Positions 7,555 through 15,104 of a DNA stretch of 16,913 nucleotides are shown one piece after another (positions within the stretch are counted from its first letter, which is position 1; each line of letters begins with the position of its first letter). The stretch is from Coemansia sp. RSA 1804 (lineage: Eukaryota; Kickxellomycota; Kickxellomycetes; Kickxellales; Kickxellaceae): the NCBI GenBank assembly GCA_027578815.1, contig JANBTH010000460.1, positions 1 through 16,913 on the forward strand. Direction: 5' to 3'. A program made the translations under genes and the position numbers. A model generated the notes under the pieces. It was not told where the DNA came from. It ran no database searches and worked only from the letters and a program-made list of their open reading frames with translations.

Positions 7555-8769
7555 CTAGAGACTGTCCCACGGAATAAACGCAGCATCTGTTTTCCACCGA
7601 GCAGAGCAAGACATTGGTAGCAAGTGAGTGCTTTTTAAGGAATCGCAGGTGCACCGCATTTGGAGATCTCTGGCAGCAGGACAGTTGTAGCGCAAATCGT
7701 GTCTGTATCCAATATCGTGTAACCAGTGAACCTTGTCAGAACCAAGAAGCATGGCAACAGCAAGCGACCGGATTGACGCGTCGGTCCAACGCTCATAGTA
7801 TATGCCGCCTCTGCGGTCCAGAAAGTCAAACAACTGCTGGTATGCATCCGAGCGCATGAAGTCAAGGTCGACAAGCTCAAAGTTGGTGAGAAACTCACAT
7901 CTGTTGTACGAATGCAGTGGACGCAATTTTCGGGAGGAAGAAGAAGAGTTATTCAAAATCCAACCAAGCGAGTTGTTTTTGTTGTTGCTTGGTAGCGTGT
8001 GTGCAGACAACGAGTCGTGGATGAATTCCAGGGCTGATGACCAGAGTGTCGGAACCGTGTCGGGCATGGCCTCAAAGGACACCGCAAATGCGTATGAGAT
8101 CTGGCGGTCGTGCATCAGACGAAGCGGATCGTGGACTATGTCACACGTGTAGTGGGACCCAGGCTCGAGCCGCCACATGTATCTGAAGGAGCGTAGCAGT
8201 GGGTGCAAGGAAACAGGTGCCGCCCAGAACCGAACCATATGGCGCCACCCTGTCGCTGCAGCTACTGTAGCTCCATTTGAGTCGGCCCACATCTGAATGG
8301 CGCTCTTTGCACGATCCTGGTCAATCCACTGTGGATACTGCCACTGGTGCTGGTCAATTAATCCAAAGTGCACAGGGGCGTTGGTCGCTTTGCGTACGAT
8401 TCGTTTGAATGCCGCAGTGAATGGTTGTTCACTAAGAAACACGTACGGATACGCGTGCCGTTCGTTGAATCGCTTTTCTACATCAAACATAGTGCGTCGG
8501 ACTTTTGTCAGTGAGGCTGACCGCGTGACAAAGACAAAGCAGCCGTTGGCGCGGTGTGTGGCTGCTTCTGCCAGCTGTGCTGGCGGAAGAGCTTCTGGGA
8601 TGTTTTCGCTGAACCTGACAAGATGAGGCGGTGATACCGCTTGATCGGTGGATGTGGGCTGCCTAAAGCGCTTTACCACAAAGCACACGACAATAAAAAC
8701 GACGGCCAACAATAAAAGTCGCCAAATGCTTCTCCTCCTCCTTCTGCGACTGACAAGCGTCACCACCAT
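7555..8769 (-). CDS. GT15 alpha-1,2-mannosyltransferase (Kre2/Mnt1/Ktr family)
   Basis: A Golgi type II membrane enzyme that in this family adds alpha-1,2-mannose from GDP-mannose to N- and O-linked glycans. It has 404 residues in one exon: a short basic cytosolic tail (RRRRRRSIWR), a membrane anchor at about 16-33, a stem, and a lumenal GT15 domain from about 74. Family motifs in order: FVFVTRSASL, VEKRFNERHAYPYVFLSEQPF, HWQYPQWIDQDRA (as QHQWQYPQWIDQDRA), WRHMVRF, YMWRLEPGSHYTCDI (the [Y]WR[V/L]EPG block), TVPTLW, NFELVDLDFMRSDAY with the conserved Glu at about 298, GGIYYERWTDASIRSLA and HDIGYRHDLRYNCP. Key positions look kept, so an active enzyme is likely. Differences are YERWTDAS where YERWGDAP is usual, and a polar Asn/Ser insert at about 260-280. 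Paralog identity (Kre2 versus Ktr) cannot be set here. Confidence 0.93.
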   Translation of the reverse strand: MVVTLVSRRRRRRSIWRLLLLAVVFIVVCFVVKRFRQPTSTDQAVSPPHLVRFSENIPEALPPAQLAEAATHRANGCFVFVTRSASLTKVRRTMFDVEKRFNERHAYPYVFLSEQPFTAAFKRIVRKATNAPVHFGLIDQHQWQYPQWIDQDRAKSAIQMWADSNGATVAAATGWRHMVRFWAAPVSLHPLLRSFRYMWRLEPGSHYTCDIVHDPLRLMHDRQISYAFAVSFEAMPDTVPTLWSSALEFIHDSLSAHTLPSNNKNNSLGWILNNSSSSSRKLRPLHSYNRCEFLTNFELVDLDFMRSDAYQQLFDFLDRRGGIYYERWTDASIRSLAVAMLLGSDKVHWLHDIGYRHDLRYNCPAARDLQMRCTCDSLKSTHLLPMSCSARWKTDAAFIPWDSL

Positions 8770-9189
8770 CTTGCGTTATGCGTTTTGTGTATTGATTATG
8801 CGTGGACTATAGTGCTGTATCTAGCTTTTTTTTTATTGAGAGGATCTAGATCATCTCAAGATTACAAGTATATTGAAGAATAGAAGAGTGAAAATGACAT
8901 GCTAGAGTAAACAATCAAGAGATAAGGAGCGTGGAAACAGAAATCACTTTTTTATGCGAGTGTCGTATTATCATGTTTATTTTTGTTACTGCGCACAGAC
9001 TGCAGATACTAATATTTTCCAAAAATAATATTAAAATTATCAGATTCACGCCGTGACATGCTAATCTGATCTTCTATATCGCGGCCCAATATTTAACGAG
9101 ATATGTAACCGCGGAACGCATAAACAGCTTTATTATTATCACAAGCTTTTAGTCTCACACACATCAAATGCTGTAAATAGAAATGTATA
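8770..9189. other. intergenic region between GT15 and F-box-like genes
   Basis: No ORF. The left part is the GT15 promoter side. It has a T run at about 8826-8834 and the near-palindrome GAGGATCTAGATCATCTC at about 8841-8858. The right part holds the F-box gene 3' end. Confidence 0.5.
9129..9134 (-). terminator. poly(A) signal of the F-box-like gene
   Basis: AATAAA on the minus strand, about 56 bases beyond the stop codon. Confidence 0.5.
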
Positions 9190-10920
9190 TTAGCATCTCA
9201 AAAGACACTGTAATCTGTCAGAATACTTCAGATAGGGCTCACCACCAATGGCATTCTCAATCATGTTGTTGTAGGCATCCAGTATTTTGCCAGGCACTTT
9301 GGCAAACGTAAGCTTTGGGCACGCAATGGCAAGCAATAGTGCTGTAATGGCGAGAGATCTGGGCGACGTGTAGTCGGTTGTATTTATCTTGCAGTATTTA
9401 AGATGCAGACTTAGTGGATAGTACTTTTCGAGAACAAGCTTGGGCTTTTTGTTGTAGTTCACACTTCTAAACGCTGATCCAAGTCCGTTGCACACATAAC
9501 TGAAGTACTCAAGATTAGGCAGCATCTGAATCATTTCTGCTGTTTCCGTAAATTGCAGCTTGACACTGTCAAGGTTGAGATGGACGAGGTTCTGGACATT
9601 TGGATACTGCAAAATGGTTTCAGCAATTGAGTAGTCGTCTACAAAATCCCGTATCACAAGCGATCGTGTTGACTTTGAAACCAGTCCAAGTGCAAACCGC
9701 AGGTAGCAGCTTTTTCCGTTACGATCGGGAGAAAGAGATAGGTTGCCGATTGCCAGATTGATAGTGCGGAGAGTTTGAAGTCTTTTAACCACGCCATGCT
9801 CTGTAAGCATTTTTGCAGCGTCAAAGCTTACTTGCATATCCAGATGCTTTAGGGTTTTCCCACAGCCTCTGAACAACGCGTCGTCGTCGAATATATACAT
9901 TTTTTGGCACTTGGCTCTTTCCAGCACAGGAAACGAAACACCGTTTATAATCTTCTCACGCTTGCCCCGCCCAAAGATCGACTTAACACGGTATTCAAAA
10001 TCCTTTAAGCGAGGATATACAATGGGATTGTTTTCCTTGTTCAACATTATGTCTTTAAGCAGTGGCAGATGAAAACTGTCCAGTACAAGCGTGACAAGGA
10101 CCGGTGCATTTCGGATAATGACATCCACAGCCCTTTCACCCATGGCTGGATAACTACATAAAAGCCTGGTTATACTGGCTTCACTCATCAGATACGGGTA
10201 TTCCTTGATGAATGTGGAGGATTCAATGTTTGTGTCCCGCGTGGCCGATCCTACGGAAACTGATGACAGAAGCTTGTGGAAACCATGTTCTGCAAATGCC
10301 TCACGTGTGACACACTGTGTGGTTACATCTAAAGACCCTCTCATTTCAATGCTAGCTCTGCTAAACTTGGGCAATGCCTTTAACATGTTTTCAGTAATGC
10401 GTTGCAGCGCTGTGACATCGGATTCTGGAATAGAAGAAAACCAACGATGGTCCTGAACGGTTCCTCTTTCCAATACCACCATTATCTTAGTGGCATTTGG
10501 GAAGGATATCGTATCAATCCATGAATCAGCAAATACTGTAAAGTTCTTGGACAGCTCATCCGATATTCCTCCAAAGCGGAGGGTGACACTATTAACGTAG
10601 CAATAATGTTGGTCGCTATTAGGCTCATCTAGTACTGATGTCCAATTGTCAAACGTTACCTCCAGATGGCCGAGAGCCTCAGCGTTTAGTTTGACGGTGG
10701 CTCTCTTGCAAAAGTATCCAAGCGCAAGCTCCCGCCAGCACCAGCTTACATTGTAGAGAATTTTCCATTGTTCGGCTGCTGCTTTTGCTAGTGGTGCTAT
10801 ATATCCTATTTGTGTGTATGGATAAAGAGGACAAACGGATCCTCTTACGTTAACTAAATATTGTGCGATAGAGTCGGCAATGAGCAAAGGAAGGGTCTGA
10901 AACTTTGAAAGAGTAGTCAT
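9190..10920 (-). CDS. F-box-like / LRR-like protein of a lineage-expanded family
   Basis: A 576-residue single-exon protein. The N-terminus has an F-box-like start (FQTLPLLIADSIAQYLVN at about 7-24), a spacer, then WKILYNVSWCWRELALGYFCKRATVKLN at about 52-79, matching the usual helix-W-R arrangement in which such proteins bind Skp1. From about residue 85 onward it is a long array of beta/alpha units with leucine-rich character (for example LRTINLAIGNLSL, VQNLVHLNLDSVKL, LEYFSYVCNGLGSAF), which would form the substrate-binding face. I associate this arrangement with a large expanded family in Coemansia-type fungi; this is from memory of the family's look, not a search. It would act in ubiquitin ligase (SCF) targeting if the F-box is functional. 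The next gene-sized object to the right is the duplicated small-ORF cassette. Confidence 0.7.
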   Translation of the reverse strand: MTTLSKFQTLPLLIADSIAQYLVNVRGSVCPLYPYTQIGYIAPLAKAAAEQWKILYNVSWCWRELALGYFCKRATVKLNAEALGHLEVTFDNWTSVLDEPNSDQHYCYVNSVTLRFGGISDELSKNFTVFADSWIDTISFPNATKIMVVLERGTVQDHRWFSSIPESDVTALQRITENMLKALPKFSRASIEMRGSLDVTTQCVTREAFAEHGFHKLLSSVSVGSATRDTNIESSTFIKEYPYLMSEASITRLLCSYPAMGERAVDVIIRNAPVLVTLVLDSFHLPLLKDIMLNKENNPIVYPRLKDFEYRVKSIFGRGKREKIINGVSFPVLERAKCQKMYIFDDDALFRGCGKTLKHLDMQVSFDAAKMLTEHGVVKRLQTLRTINLAIGNLSLSPDRNGKSCYLRFALGLVSKSTRSLVIRDFVDDYSIAETILQYPNVQNLVHLNLDSVKLQFTETAEMIQMLPNLEYFSYVCNGLGSAFRSVNYNKKPKLVLEKYYPLSLHLKYCKINTTDYTSPRSLAITALLLAIACPKLTFAKVPGKILDAYNNMIENAIGGEPYLKYSDRLQCLLRC

Positions 10921-11574
10921 TTTTACAAGAATAGAAAAGTAGTGAGAAACTCCAAAGAAAATATTTTTGGAAAAGAGAAACGATGGTTGTCTCCTTTTGA
11001 GATTAGAAAAAAGGCATGAACAAACTTTTTATTTGTGAGCGGATACCAAAAAAGCTGTTGAAACCGTGCCGATCCTCAAAGGAATTTGACATACCTACGC
11101 TTGGAAACCTCCTGCATATTTGCAAACGGCAAACAAAATTCTTCTGAGCTGAGCATTAGAATATGCATGCATCTTTTCTCTGGCAAATCATAATGGGAAC
11201 TTTTTATTCTGCTACCCTTTACATTTTTTATTCCACAGATGAGCACCAAGAGCAAAATAATGGCTATTTTTAAAGTCTTTCAAGCATTTTTAACTTGTAA
11301 ACGGCAAGTTATTTGGATTGTAATATAAATTAGATTTAAACGGACAAGAAAAATAAATAGAGTATTTTGCCTAGTAGTTAGCTATTTTTATAGCCATAAC
11401 AGAATATAATGATAAAAGGCAATAATACAGAAAAGTGTAGACATATGCCTAGCAGCAGCTTTCTTATAAATATATAGTAGCGCTTTATTGCTTTTATATA
11501 AAATGTGACTTGACTTATAATATATATAATGACATTACTTTTCAATATAAATAACGACAATATCTGAAAGCATT
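10921..11574. other. F-box promoter side and start of the left duplicated segment
   Basis: No confident gene. From about 11130 the sequence pairs with 13240 onward. A minus-strand 60-codon hydrophobic frame at 11378-11560 lies in the duplicated promoter region. It has no support beyond its openness in AT-rich DNA. Confidence 0.45.
11523..11532 (+). promoter_or_regulatory. TATA box of the first small gene, left copy
   Basis: TATATAATGA, identical at 13611-13620 in the right copy. It lies 52 bases before the ATG at 11575 and about 97 before the internal ATG at 11620. Confidence 0.4.
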
Positions 11575-11757
11575 ATGTGGAGGCTAAATGACTTTGTATC
11601 TATGGTTTATTCTAATAATATGATTTCAAACTGTATGTTAATGAGTGGTGATAAATTAATTTTAAATTTACATCAAAACTGTGCCAAGATGTCTGTTTTC
11701 GGTATCAAATTAACAAATAAAAATACCGAACAGTTAACAGAATTTCTTATAATGTGA
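11575..11757 (+). CDS. 60-residue orphan small protein, first gene of the duplicated cassette
   Basis: I recognise no family. The left copy is open: MWRLNDFVSMVYSNN..., then MISNCMLMSGDKLILNLHQN, then CAKMSVFGIKL and a polar tail ending TEFLIM. The right copy keeps the same frame with 28 of 44 residues identical over RLN...GIKL/GFKL. Over the 31 codons from ATG 11620, 10 of the 15 base differences I count are at third positions. That points to past selection on the protein, so this is more than a chance ORF. Two Cys (residues 20 and 35) and the HQNCA block are shared. There is no signal peptide. The start may be 11575 or the internal ATG at 11620 that both copies retain. No AATAAA lies between its stop and the next TATA box, so its transcript may run through the second gene. 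Confidence 0.5.
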   Translation: MWRLNDFVSMVYSNNMISNCMLMSGDKLILNLHQNCAKMSVFGIKLTNKNTEQLTEFLIM

Positions 11758-11806
11758 AATATGATAACACATCACTCGTTTCTTTCCTTTTGTTTAGCTA
11801 GTAGAA

Positions 11807-11813
11807 TATAAAA
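11807..11813 (+). promoter_or_regulatory. TATA box of the CxxC microprotein gene, left copy
   Basis: TATAAAA, 141 bases before the ATG at 11948. The right copy has TATAAAA at 13888, 140 bases before its ATG. Both are preceded by a pyrimidine tract ending CTTTTGTTTAGCT. Confidence 0.45.
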
Positions 11814-11947
11814 TGTAATCAATTTATCCTTTCAATCCAAATTACAAAAAAATATGTTTCTCATTTTTTAAACAGTCAATCCTCTTTTTACTCAATTGCT
11901 AAAGGCTTTATACTACAGGTAAAAAATCTTTTAATATTTTATTGAAA

Positions 11948-12100
11948 ATGTGTGAAATTTGTATTACATGCAAAAAGGAAAACACTGAAAAGTGTATTAA
12001 TGAGGATAAAAGTAATTGTCCTGAAGAAGGATACTGTAGAAAATGTTATAATAAAAGAAAGAAACGTAGAAAGTTAAAAGGAAAACTACTAAGCTTCTAA
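11948..12100 (+). CDS. 50-residue CxxC...CxxC microprotein, left copy
   Basis: A tiny protein with two CxxC pairs: MCEICITCKKEN (Cys 5 and 8) and GYCRKCYN (Cys 30 and 33), followed by a strongly basic tail KRKKRRKLKGKLLSF. It also has Cys at 2, 16 and 24. Spacing of the pairs suits a small zinc-binding fold such as a zinc ribbon or treble clef, with the basic tail suited to nucleic-acid binding or nuclear entry; both are inferred. The right copy encodes a 48-residue relative sharing CIxCKxEN, an acidic D/E stretch, GYCxKCxN, basic residues and the exact LSF end. The frame stays open in both copies while flanking noncoding DNA has indels, which supports it as a gene. AATAAA follows at 12196. 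It is too short for most gene finders. Confidence 0.6.
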   Translation: MCEICITCKKENTEKCINEDKSNCPEEGYCRKCYNKRKKRRKLKGKLLSF

Positions 12101-12195
12101 TTTAGCACAATGGATTCACAGATAAGAAAAGAAAGAGATTAGTAATCTATAATATTTTGTAGATTTTGTTTTGTAATTTTGCTTTCACACATTCA

Positions 12196-12201
12196 AATAA
12201 A
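12196..12201 (+). terminator. poly(A) signal of the left CxxC microprotein gene
   Basis: AATAAA, about 95 bases past the stop. The right copy has AATAAA at 14303, followed by the same TGCATATGAG sequence. Confidence 0.5.
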
Positions 12202-12404
12202 ATGCATATGAGGTGTTTAGAATTTTGGGTTGAAATGCAATGTTATATTAGTAAACATAAGTAAGAAAAATGTTAATTTTTTGGTGTATACAAATATGGA
12301 AAAGTATTAGTGATTAAATCTGACTAACCATAACAGAAACCAATCACAAGGCCACATAGTTTGCAACAAATTAATAAAAATTTGCATATAACATGAAATA
12401 TTAA

Positions 12405-12674
12405 ATTGAGGATATCATAAAGAAAAGTGGTGATGCATCAACACTGCCAAGTGTAGACACAGCAAACACTACAGGATCAGCTTTGCAAGAGCAGGTAGAT
12501 TCCAGAAAGTATCGTAGATTTTTTTATTCAAATAAAATAACATCTTCAAAACTTCCTCTAGAAACATCCTCCTTACTAATAGTGAATATCGGTGTGTTTA
12601 TAGTCACCGATCATTCACTATTAAAAGAGTACACTACTATAGATCAAATCCTAATACGAAAATGCTACTTTTGA
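12405..12674 (+). pseudogene. open frame without start codon, possible gene or element fragment
   Basis: Eighty-nine sense codons lie between TAA (12402) and TGA (12672). The frame reads IEDIIKKSGDASTLPS..., then EQVDSRKYRRFFYSNKITSS, then LLIVNIGVFIVTDHSLLKEY and ends IRKCYF. Composition looks protein-like for such AT-rich DNA, but there is no ATG, so it could be a leftover internal exon or a fragment of a larger gene. I cannot assign a family. Confidence 0.25.
12578..12622. repeat. strong inverted repeat / hairpin
   Basis: AATAGTGAATATCGGTG at 12578-12594 pairs with CACCGATCATTCACTATT at 12605-12622: 17 base pairs with one bulged base and a 10-base loop. Confidence 0.75.
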
Positions 12675-12697
12675 TGACCAGAGACGTTTACTTTTGC

Positions 12698-12731
12698 ATC
12701 GAATGTTAACATTCCAATCAAATGTTAACAT
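12698..12731. repeat. pair of 15-base repeats containing GTTAAC
   Basis: ATCGAATGTTAACAT (12698-12712) and ATCAAATGTTAACAT (12717-12731), one mismatch apart with a 19-base period. Each contains the palindrome ATGTTAACAT. Confidence 0.7.
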
Positions 12732-13610
12732 CTCTTATGTCATCATAACAAGTAGTTTTTACAGTCAAGCAGGGGTACAGAAGAAGGTTTAAGCACCAAT
12801 GTGCAGCTGATTGGCTGATGGCAGAGGATCTTAACTATGGACAGACCACAACAGGCAGCACTAGCAATCTGTCTAGTCTCTGCCACATAGTCACAGATAG
12901 TAAGCTCTTTAACTGAGCAATTGGTCAGGCCTGATGCTCTCTGCCTACTTTATTTGTAGCTGCTACCAGACCCAGACTAGATGCTAACATCTAGCTATGC
13001 CACACCCTTCGGCTGGTAGGACGATTGGTCTGATGACAGAGCCTGTGAGGGACAGTTGGCAGTTTCACTTTTGAATTATGGTTTTTGCTGTTTTTCTGTT
13101 TTTTTCTTTGATTATTTATCAGTTCTTCCAATAAATTTATTTTCTCTCTTTTGAATAAATGCCACACAATAGAGTTGACAATGAGCAATGAAAAGGTTGG
13201 AGAAATTAAAAAATGAGCAATAATTAAGAAATAACAGCAAGTACCTTAGAGCTGGACACAATAGTGTACAGGCATCATTTCTCTAGCAAGACAAAGCATT
13301 TAAAATTTTCATTCCACCTTTGACATTATTAATTCTATGAATAAATATCAAGAGCAGAAGAGTGAATATTTCAAGGTATTGCTAGCTTTTTTTACCTTTA
13401 GTGGCAAGATTTATATATTGTAATACACATTTGATTTAAACAGACAAGAAGGGTTGGCAATTAACCTTTCTAGATGTCGACTATTATTATAGCTTTAATA
13501 GAAGATTAGTGGAATACAATGAGTTATAAAGTGCTGACACATGTCCAGCAACAGCTTTCTTATAGTATCTCTTTACTGTCTTTACATAAAATGTGACCTG
13601 TCTCACAAGA

Positions 13611-13620
13611 TATATAATGA
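13611..13620 (+). promoter_or_regulatory. TATA box of the first small gene, right copy
   Basis: TATATAATGA, identical to the left copy although the sequence just before it differs. Confidence 0.35.
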
Positions 13621-13660
13621 CCTTATTTCTCAAAATAAATAATGACAATATCCACAAACA

Positions 13661-13822
13661 TTACAAAGGCTAAATGTCTTTATAGCCATATGTTATACTG
13701 ATAATATGATTTCGAATTGCATATTAATGGGTAGCGATAAATTAATTTTTAATATACATCAAAATTGTGCCAATATATCTGTTTCCGGTTTTAAATTAAA
13801 AATAAAAATAATGAACAGCTAG
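13661..13822 (+). pseudogene. broken right copy of the first small gene
   Basis: Matches 11575-11757. The position of the left ATG and Trp codons reads TTA CAA here, so the upstream start is lost. The frame then reads RLNVFIAICYTDN, MISNCILMGSDKLIFNIHQN and CANISVSGFKL. A one-base deletion soon after shifts the frame and brings a TAG at 13820. Using the internal ATG at 13706 it could still make a 38-residue protein. I call it a pseudogene because both start and end differ, but a shortened active form is possible. Confidence 0.5.
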
Positions 13823-13887
13823 CATAATTACTTATAATGTGAAACGTTAAAGCACCTCACTCATTTTCTTTTGTTTAGCTGAAAAGA

Positions 13888-13894
13888 TATAAAA
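13888..13894 (+). promoter_or_regulatory. TATA box of the CxxC microprotein gene, right copy
   Basis: TATAAAA, 140 bases before the ATG at 14028 and 44 before the upstream in-frame ATG at 13932. Confidence 0.4.
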
Positions 13895-14027
13895 CGTTAT
13901 CAATTTCTCCTTCCAATTCAAACTACAAAAAATGCATTCCTCTTTTTTTTTAAACAATCAATTTTCTATTACTCAATTGTCAAAGCCCTATATTATAAAC
14001 TTGTTACTTCTTGATATTTTATTGGAA

Positions 14028-14174
14028 ATGTTGGAAAGGTGTATTTTATGCAAAGTTGAAAATTATATAGCGTCTCTTACAGATGAAGATGATTACATAC
14101 AAGGATACTGTAATAAATGCAATAATCTAAGGGAGAAAAATGGACTTAGGAGAGGAACGCAACTTAGCTTCTAA
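14028..14174 (+). CDS. 48-residue CxxC...CxxC microprotein, right copy
   Basis: Relative of 11948-12100. It reads MLERCILCKVEN (Cys 5 and 8), an acidic middle (SLTDEDDYIQ), GYCNKCNN (Cys 28 and 31) and a basic tail ending TQLSF. Only the four pair cysteines are shared with the left copy; the extra Cys at 2, 16 and 24 there are absent, which marks the pairs as the core. An in-frame ATG at 13932 would extend it by 32 residues with a hydrophobic stretch (IINLLLLDILLE). The same region of the left copy has a stop, so I chose the shorter shared form. If the long form is real, this copy gained a possible membrane or signal segment. Confidence 0.55.
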   Translation: MLERCILCKVENYIASLTDEDDYIQGYCNKCNNLREKNGLRRGTQLSF

Positions 14175-15104
14175 GTTAGTACAATGAATGCACAGATGAA
14201 CAAAGATATACTTTAGAATCTCTACAGATAAGAAAAAAAAGAGATTAGTAATTTATGGCTTTTTTGTAGATTTTGAGTTGTGATTTTACTTAAACATGTT
14301 TTAATAAAGTGCATATGAGATGTTTGGAGGTTTAGAAGAATGTGTTTGTGATTGTTATAAATTATTATACATTAAGAGAGTTCATTAAAAATTACTCCGT
14401 GTATAGGTCTTTTTTGACAATGCTCTTTGAACACCCGACCTAGACTGAATTTGCAAGGGGAGTGAAAACCGTAAGAAACACAGGCTTTTAGGTCTACAGT
14501 TAGCATTTGTCTTCTTTCAACCCATTTTTTCTCAGCCTCTCAGATAACATGTTTTTTAAAATGCAGCCATTCCGCCAACCATCACATTTGCTGTTATCTG
14601 CGGTGCATAGTCAGTGCTAATCATTGCTTTTAGTTCATTTATTTTTTATGTGCTAAACAGATATCTCTTCATTGCAGCTTTAAATAATCTCCTTCAAACA
14701 AAAACCCTATCGCAAGAAAGCCAGTAAAGGGAAATATTAATAAAATGTAAGAGCGCCGGAATGATGAGCAGAGTATTCCCATTTATTCACAGACGTGCGG
14801 ACCCAATTTCATAGCACCAAGAGCAGGGAGGATCAATGGCAACAGTCAATCTGATTTAAGCTGATTAAACCGGATTAAAACTATTCTCCAGCTGGCTGCA
14901 GATAATGACGTTGCTGGAGAGAAGAACAACAATGTTCGGCGTCCGTTTATATTTCATAGTCAGTCTTTCTGCATCCATCCGACTTGCGTAGATAAGATGA
15001 AGGGAGGGGAGTCCTATAGATACTTTTGTTTATATAGAAGACCCCCCATTCGGCTTATTTTCTGTTTATCAAAAAGGATAAACCATAAAGAATAGGAGAT
15101 CGGT
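14175..15104. other. 3' flank of the right cassette and spacer to mitoferrin
   Basis: Similarity to the left copy fades near 14335. AATAAA lies at 14303-14308. From about 14400 to 14990 base composition is more even, but I find no ORF, tRNA or repeat beyond a run of related GATTAAA/CTGATT motifs near 14850-14880. The last 100 bases are the 3' end of the mitoferrin gene. Confidence 0.45.

Larger units (their letters stand above)
11130..12235 (+). repeat. left copy of a 1.1-kb direct duplication carrying two small genes
   Basis: Collinear with 13240-14335. Clear anchors are CATAAAATGTGAC-like sequence before the first TATA, CAATATCTGAAAGCATTA against CAATATCCACAAACATTA, GATAAATTAATTTTAAAT, CTTTTGTTTAGCT before the second TATA, ATATTTTATTG before the second ORF, AGCTTCTAA at its end, and GATTAGTAAT and TGCATATGAG past it. 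Small insertions and deletions occur throughout. Edges are approximate because similarity fades. No target-site duplication or terminal inverted repeat was seen. Confidence 0.8.
12236..13239. other. unduplicated DNA between the two cassette copies
   Basis: About 1 kb that is not shared by the repeats. It holds an ATG-less open frame (12405-12674), a strong hairpin inside that frame (12578-12622), a paired GTTAAC motif (12698-12731), and a less AT-rich block near 12750-13060 with a small hairpin (CTAGATG-CTAA-CATCTAG at 12977-12994). No intact gene is seen. The mixture suggests remnants of inserted DNA. Confidence 0.45.
13240..14335 (+). repeat. right copy of the 1.1-kb direct duplication
   Basis: Collinear with 11130-12235. 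Many substitutions and small indels show that the duplication is old. The first gene here is broken and the second is open. Confidence 0.8.

Noticed and set aside
11378..11560. Minus-strand 60-codon hydrophobic frame
   Set aside because: It lies over the duplicated promoter region, and hydrophobic codons are expected from AT-rich DNA.
11755..11800. Possible mini-intron (GTGAAA...TTTGTTTAG) fusing the two cassette ORFs
   Set aside because: The GT and AG sites are present in both copies, but splicing brings an immediate stop codon in both, so no fusion protein results. A pyrimidine-rich promoter element explains the conservation.
12991..13188. Minus-strand 65-codon frame
   Set aside because: Lys/Asn-rich with no domain pattern, crossing a composition boundary.
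11130..14335. Cassette duplication as a transposon with terminal repeats
   Set aside because: No terminal inverted repeats, target-site duplications, transposase or reverse transcriptase could be seen at the edges.
14760..14858. C/D-box snoRNA candidate (ATGATGA ... CTGA)
   Set aside because: No terminal stem flanks the boxes and no internal C'/D' boxes were seen. The motifs are short enough to occur by chance.
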